DNA of 64,000 nucleotides from Neckera pumila (Eukaryota > Streptophyta > Bryopsida > Hypnales > Neckeraceae): NCBI GenBank assembly GCA_963969595.1, contig OZ018412.1, forward strand, positions 10,232,501-10,296,500. The letters are read 5' to 3'. The translations under genes were made by a program, and so were the position numbers. Positions within the stretch are counted from its first letter, which is position 1. Every line of letters starts with the position of its first letter. This document shows positions 62,901-64,000 of the stretch, in pieces. Under the pieces are notes generated by a model. That model searched no databases. It was not told where the DNA came from and saw only the letters and a program-made list of their open reading frames with translations.

Positions 62901-64000
62901 GCACTGCTTCCCGTGATTTAAAACTTGGCCTCATCTGATTTAATAGTTCAATATGAATTGGTCGTTCTATAACCATGAAACAAACAATGAAGTGTCACAA
63001 AAGAGCTGAACCCTAGGAAGAGAACTGGCAGCATTACATACTTTGATTCCATCAATGAGTCGTCCCGGCATGCTTCCGATGTAAGTTCGTCGGTGTCCTC
63101 GAATGTCCGCTTCGTCCTTCACTCCCCCCAAAGAGATCCGAATGAAGCGCCGGTTCAGGGCTCCGGCGATGGACGACGCCAGAGAGGTTTTGCCAACCCC
63201 TGGCGGCCCTACAAAGCATAACACCGGCCCTCGGGCATCCGGCTTCAGCTGTAAAATCAACCACACAGCCAAATTTGGTGACAAATGGATGTTGGATTCG
63301 GCTCAAGGAAGATTCAAGCAACTTGAGGGGGTTTGAGATGAGAGTCTAACCTTCATACCATGATGACACTCCAAAACATGACGGTGTTATTGATTCAAGG
63401 AATGACTATGTAAAGAAGTCATTTCAATGTATGCTTGCAACTTTGAAGGTAGGGCTTCCCCAAAACCAAAGCAACTTGAGAGGGTTTGAAGACGACATGA
63501 GACAGTCTAAGCTTCTTACTTTGACACTCCACAACATGAAGGAATGAACATGTAAAGAAGACATTCTTGTGATTAATCCATGCTTGCCACTTTGCAGTTA
63601 GGGCTTCCACACAACCAAGGAAGATGCCAGCACCTTGAGGGGTTTGATGAAGGGATGAGACAGCCTAACCTTCAAGTTACGACACTCCATAAAAAAACGA
63701 TACTATTGTTTCAAAGCATGAGCATGTAACAATAAACACTTCTACGATCAATCCACGAAGCTAGGGCTTCCCCAATGGAGACGAACCACAATACCTTGCG
63801 AACGGCGAGGTATTCGATGATGCGTTTCTTCACTTTGCTCAACCCGTAGTGCTCGCTATCCAAGCGCTCCTTCGCCACCGCTAAATCAATTTCGTGTTCC
63901 GCGCTCGCAATTTGCCATGGCAACTCCGCCAGAAGCTCCAAATAGGTTCGCGAGGTGCCATAGCCGGGCTGCTGGGGCTGCATCTTCCGCAGACGCCTGC
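59411..64000 (-). CDS. LON2: Peroxisomal Lon protease LON2, 5' part beyond the window
   Basis: ATP-dependent AAA+ serine protease and chaperone of the peroxisomal matrix. Exons in transcript order: 64000-63795 (partial), 63248-63042, 62743-62613, 62270-62057, 61555-61244, 60697-60503, 60373-60026, 59497-59411; phases agree throughout. Visible: linker and start of the AAA+ region ([15 protein letters not shown]), Walker A GPPGVGKT, Walker [10 protein letters not shown], sensor-like [16 protein letters not shown], the protease domain with catalytic Ser in PKDGPSAG and Lys in GGIKDK, and the end [16 protein letters not shown]...SRL. SRL at the very C-terminus is a peroxisomal PTS1 (plant LON2 often ends SKL), which separates it from mitochondrial LON1. 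Exon 5 was started at 61555 because it restores phase 0 and gives [18 protein letters not shown]. The N-terminal substrate-binding domain is outside the window. Confidence 0.95.
59740..59990. repeat. Local duplication and (CA)n tract in the last LON2 intron
   Basis: 'attgaacccaaatgatatca' occurs at about 59736 and 59873, each followed by a related 'aagagaggaacata'-like block. A (CA)n array lies at about 59905-59936. An open frame that runs into it is intron, not coding. Confidence 0.7.
60755..60775. repeat. Short TTTAGGG-type stretch in a LON2 intron
   Basis: About three tandem units of the plant telomere-type heptamer (gggttta); too short to be telomeric. Confidence 0.7.
61531..61985. repeat. 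Duplicated LON2 exon edge and splice acceptor within the preceding intron
   Basis: The block 'ctgaataataagctccact', 'gtctgtcg', 'accaaatcaccc', 'aaaaaacagaac' at 61531-61590 is repeated at 61733-61796, followed in both cases by 'aaggaccaagag' and 'tatggcact'. The first includes the 5' edge of LON2 exon 5 with its acceptor; the second is an intronic decoy. Confidence 0.8.

Overview
The window is nuclear DNA from a plant (streptophyte). It holds GT-AG-spliced genes of plant type, namely a pair of ABI3/VP1-like B3 transcription factors and a peroxisomal LON2 protease with a C-terminal SRL. These sit in AT-rich, repeat-laden DNA with a decayed plant-type LINE and many MITE-like elements. Low gene density, a Crinkler-like kinase relic and the abundance of TTAA-flanked elements would suit a non-seed plant (bryophyte, lycophyte or fern grade), but the lineage cannot be settled from sequence reading alone.

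Layout: 1-2132 intergenic. 2133-5478 (+) a seven-exon gene for a 459-residue protein whose N-terminus, acidic middle and C-terminal GLSR-x5-PLHP motif match RAD51AP1, the RAD51 partner in homologous recombination. 5479-12990 AT-rich, including a ~130-bp minisatellite. 13549-18372 (+) a nine-exon LAV-family B3 gene (copy A). 19074-33350 a repeat field with a giant hairpin and several TTAA elements. 33723-38720 a decayed LINE, itself split by a TTAA element and inserted in another. 39146-41292 more inverted-repeat elements. 41657-46480 (+) B3 gene copy B, with an extra in-frame exon made by a local tandem duplication and a one-base break in a G8 run. 48605-50423 a nested pair of TTAA elements. 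51973-55253 an eroded Crinkler/kinase-like gene with a 95-bp hairpin in it. 56937-57747 a further TTAA element. 59411-64000 (-) LON2, 5' end outside the window.

The most unusual signal is a set of at least ten non-autonomous elements in three or more sequence families. They share termini CCCCTAAA...TTTAGGGG and are flanked by a duplicated 4-bp TTAA or CTAA. Three independent empty-site comparisons inside the window (a LINE reading frame, a sister element and a second MITE family) fix the duplication at exactly 4 bp. This is the signature of piggyBac-type transposition, which to my knowledge is poorly documented in land plants.

Exon coordinates of the spliced genes were derived by hand from GT/AG sites, reading-frame phase, paralogue comparison and remembered family motifs. 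They are good hypotheses, not transcript-supported models.
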